DNA of 64,000 nucleotides from Candidatus Desulfovibrio gallistercoris (GTDB lineage Bacteria; Desulfobacterota; Desulfovibrionia; Desulfovibrionales; Desulfovibrionaceae): assembly GCA_019118745.1 (NCBI GenBank), contig DWYJ01000002.1, forward strand, positions 1 through 64,000. The letters run 5' to 3'. Below are positions 62,041 to 64,000 of this stretch, piece by piece (position 1 is the stretch's first letter; every line of letters starts with the position of its first letter). The notes under the pieces were generated by a model, which saw nothing but the letters and a program-made list of their open reading frames with translations, was not told the origin of the DNA and ran no database searches. Made by a program: the position numbers and the translations under genes.

Positions 62041-62375
62041 TGCGCGCCTATCTCGTGGAGGATCTGCCGCCGGAGCTCTGCCGCCGTCTGGCGGACTTTG
62101 CGCAGGAGCGGGGCTACGCCTCCTCGCTTGAGGGGCTTTTCTGGCTCCCGGTGCCGGAAAGCCTGTGGTCGCCCCTGCAACGGGAGCACGCCGCCCGCTG
62201 CGGGCCCTATGCCGTCTCTCTAGAGATAGGCGAGGACTCCCTGCGCCTGGAGCTGCTGGTGCGCGCCCGCAACCGCCTGCATTGCGACTGTGTGGCCCCG
62301 GCGGACAGCGCCACCCGGCAGGCGCTCATCGACCGGCTGGAAGAGCTCATCAGCGAATGCGATCTGCCGCACTAG
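62040..62375 (+). CDS. Hypothetical protein downstream of hemA
   Basis: 111 residues, soluble, starts MRAYLVEDLPPELCRRLADF, with GLFWLPVPESLW and RARNRLHCDCV. TGATG overlap with hemA argues for translational coupling and perhaps a role in tetrapyrrole synthesis, but I do not recognise the family. Its TAG stop (62373-62375) is also the first three bases of a family B element. Confidence 0.78.
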   Translation: MRAYLVEDLPPELCRRLADFAQERGYASSLEGLFWLPVPESLWSPLQREHAARCGPYAVSLEIGEDSLRLELLVRARNRLHCDCVAPADSATRQALIDRLEELISECDLPH

Positions 62376-62715
62376 GGCCTGTTAGCCCTATTCGTTTTTG
62401 TTTGTTTGGGGGGGAAGGGCCCCCCTCGCTCTGCTGTCGATGCCCGTAAGGCTCCTGCGTCGCCTAACGGGCACAGCCCTGAGGGCCGCCTTTCGGTCGC
62501 CGCCTGCGCGGGAGGGCCCAGCCTTTTCACAGCGAAGCGAGAAAAGGCGTTCCCGTAATTCTTCCCCCCAAGCCCCCCATCCCTTCCCCAGCGCGCGTTT
62601 ACCGGGGAAGAGTCAGGGACACGAGCCAACCCCACCGCCAAAGATAAGCGGAGTATGTACAGTTTATTGCCTTGCCAATTGAAATCATTTGTAAAATTTA
62701 TGTTAATAGGCCCTA
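62373..62715. repeat. Family B dispersed element, full-length reference copy
   Basis: 343 bp with ends TAGGGCCTGTTAGC and GTTAATAGGCCCTA, an imperfect inverted pair each including a TA. Inside are one hairpin module (CCCGTAAGGC/GCCTAACGGG), the GCCCTGAGGGC stem, GCCTTTTC/GAAAAGGC, and the conserved CCCCATCCCTTCCCCAGCGC block. The left TAG is the stop of the gene before it. Confidence 0.88.
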
Positions 62716-62758
62716 GCCTGCCCGCCCCCCTGTCCGTCGCCTTCGCGGCAGGCCGGCC

Positions 62759-63814
62759 ATGACCTCGCCTCCGTTGCCCGCGCCGCCGGCCTCGCTTCGG
62801 GAGCTGCGGCCCGCCGTGGCCCGCGAATGCCTGCGGCTGGAAAGCACCCTCCTCCGCTTCGGCGCTGCTCGCGGGCAGTCGCTGCTGCTGGCGGTCTCCG
62901 GCGGAGGGGACTCCACCGCCCTGACCGTCATCCTTGCCCTGCTCGCCCCCCGTCAGGACTGGCGTCTGCATGTCTGCACCGTCCATCACGGCCTGCGGGC
63001 GGAGGCCGACGCCGAATGCGGACAAGTGCAACGCCTCTGCGCCGCGCTGCATATCCCCTACCACCTCCGCAGAGCCCCGGTCCGGGAACTGGCCCGCGCG
63101 GCCGGGACCGGCCTGGAAGAAACGGCCCGCAAGGCCCGCTATGCCCTGCTGGAGGAGGTGCGGCAGCAAACGGGCTGCCGCTGGCTGCTCACCGGCCATC
63201 AGCGCGAAGACCTGTGCGAGGATCAGCTCATGCGCCTTTTGCGCGGCACGGGCTGGCCCGCACTGGGCGGCATGTCCGACTGCGACCCGGAGCGTCATCT
63301 TTTGCGGCCGCTCCTGCATCTGTCCGGCAAAAAACTCCGCCAGTGGCTGCGCGACTGGGGGGTCCCGTGGAGTGAGGACAGCTCCAACGACGATCCCTCC
63401 TTCCTGCGCAACCGCCTGCGTCACACGGTCCTGCCCCTGCTGGAAAAGGAAAATCCCGCCTACGGCGATTCAGCGTCCCGCCTCCGGCAACTGGCGCAGC
63501 TGGACGCCGCCTACTGGGAAAGCACGCTGGACGCGGCCCTTGCCCTGACGCCCTGGCAGCAGACGGAGGAGAGCATCACCCTGCCCCGCGCCCTGCTCCG
63601 CGCCCATCCCGCTGCCGTGCGCCTGCGCCTCTATCTGCGGGCCCTGCGCTGCCTGAGCCGCCGCCACGGCGGGCAGGCCCGCGCCGAACGCCTGCTGGCG
63701 CTGGATGCCGCCTGGCAGGAGGGCCGGGGCAATACCCGCTTTCAGTTCCCGGGGGGGCTTGTGGCCGTCCTGCGCGGTGGTGCCGTCACTTTCGGCGAAG
63801 ATGGCGGAGCGTGA
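62759..63814 (+). CDS. tilS: tRNA(Ile)-lysidine synthase
   Basis: Makes lysidine at C34 of tRNA-Ile2(CAU), allowing AUA reading; 351 residues. N-type ATP-pyrophosphatase P-loop SGGGDSTAL near residue 48, VHHGLRAEAD, GTGLEETARKARYALL and GHQREDLCEDQLMRLLRGTG are characteristic. The substrate-binding NDDPSFLRNRLRH stretch is intact, and a TilS C-terminal domain is short. No strong RBS is seen at 62759. Confidence 0.93.
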   Translation: MTSPPLPAPPASLRELRPAVARECLRLESTLLRFGAARGQSLLLAVSGGGDSTALTVILALLAPRQDWRLHVCTVHHGLRAEADAECGQVQRLCAALHIPYHLRRAPVRELARAAGTGLEETARKARYALLEEVRQQTGCRWLLTGHQREDLCEDQLMRLLRGTGWPALGGMSDCDPERHLLRPLLHLSGKKLRQWLRDWGVPWSEDSSNDDPSFLRNRLRHTVLPLLEKENPAYGDSASRLRQLAQLDAAYWESTLDAALALTPWQQTEESITLPRALLRAHPAAVRLRLYLRALRCLSRRHGGQARAERLLALDAAWQEGRGNTRFQFPGGLVAVLRGGAVTFGEDGGA

Positions 63815-63862
63815 AAGGGAAAACCCTTCTGCCGCGAGCAGCGGCCCGCAGGCCGTGCCTGT

Positions 63863-64000
63863 TAGGGCCTGTTAACACCATTCGCTGTTTGTTTGGGGGG
63901 GGAAGGGACCCCCTCGCTCTGCTGTCGATGTCCGTAAGGCTCCTGCGTCGCCTAACGGCCACGGCCCTCCGGGCCGCCTTTCGGTCGCCGCCGGCGCGGA
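63863..64000. repeat. Family B element, truncated by the window edge
   Basis: Starts TAGGGCCTGTTAACACC at 63863 and contains one hairpin module; the right end lies outside the window. The short gap between tilS and this element shows no gene. Confidence 0.8.

Overview
The window is a high-G+C bacterial chromosome segment (sampled intergenic and coding lines run 65-75% G+C) whose gene content fits a Desulfovibrionaceae-type sulfate reducer, probably a host-associated Desulfovibrio. The signs are an AddAB pair with an iron-sulfur-type AddB, siroheme synthesis next to HemA, an RNase E with a very long low-complexity N-terminus, a PSP1 protein beside metG, and many small lineage-type hypotheticals. 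This placement is inference from gene content; there is no 16S gene in the window.

Layout. 0.2-4.2 kb: Zn/Cd/Pb efflux ATPase with a divergent MerR regulator and a classic 19-bp-spacer MerR promoter, then a DUF533 protein. 4.6-5.2 kb: two identical tRNA-Asn genes, each with its own promoter and terminator. 5.3-8.6 kb: queH overlapping rne. 9.2-14.2 kb: a phosphoesterase divergent from a run of 5-formyl-THF cyclo-ligase, pgeF and a complete FecCD/BtuCDF-type ABC importer. 14.5-16.9 kb: two hypotheticals and a nitronate monooxygenase-like flavoprotein. 17.3-25.7 kb: addB, addA, a phosphofructokinase and an HD-domain protein. 25.9-34.4 kb: PSP1 protein, metG, uppP, tRNA-Met, mtgA, rpsA and an HtrA protease. 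35.5-37.2 kb: pgm. 37.4-42.4 kb: a low-G+C island with a Dnd-type (DNA phosphorothioation) operon. 42.5-52.8 kb: rluB, rpmB, a rhomboid, ppaC, xerC-dprA-cpoB and a membrane protein. 53.5-59.1 kb: a receiver/TPR protein, a hypothetical and two glycosyltransferases. 59.2-63.8 kb: siroheme synthase, a HemX/CcsA-like protein, hemA, a hypothetical and tilS.

The most interesting locus is the dnd island. Four overlapping genes encode a DndC-like PAPS-reductase-fold protein with the expected four-cysteine set, a 67-residue small protein, a DndD-like SMC/ABC ATPase, and a protein with a DndE-like N-terminus fused to a HerA/FtsK-like ATPase. The dndD reading frame is broken exactly in a run of eight T's that also forms an in-frame U_UUU_UUU slippery heptamer, so phase variation, programmed frameshifting or a dead gene are all possible. 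No dndA, dndB or dndFGH is nearby.

The second theme is two families of short dispersed elements in the gaps. Family A (about 145-150 bp) and family B (about 225-345 bp) both carry inverted ends beginning with TAG, which suggests TA target sites as used by Tc1/mariner/IS630-type transposases. At least six copies lie so that the element's terminal TAG is the stop codon of the neighbouring gene. Family B also carries 68-bp hairpin-rich modules whose stems show compensatory changes. No transposase gene is present in the window.
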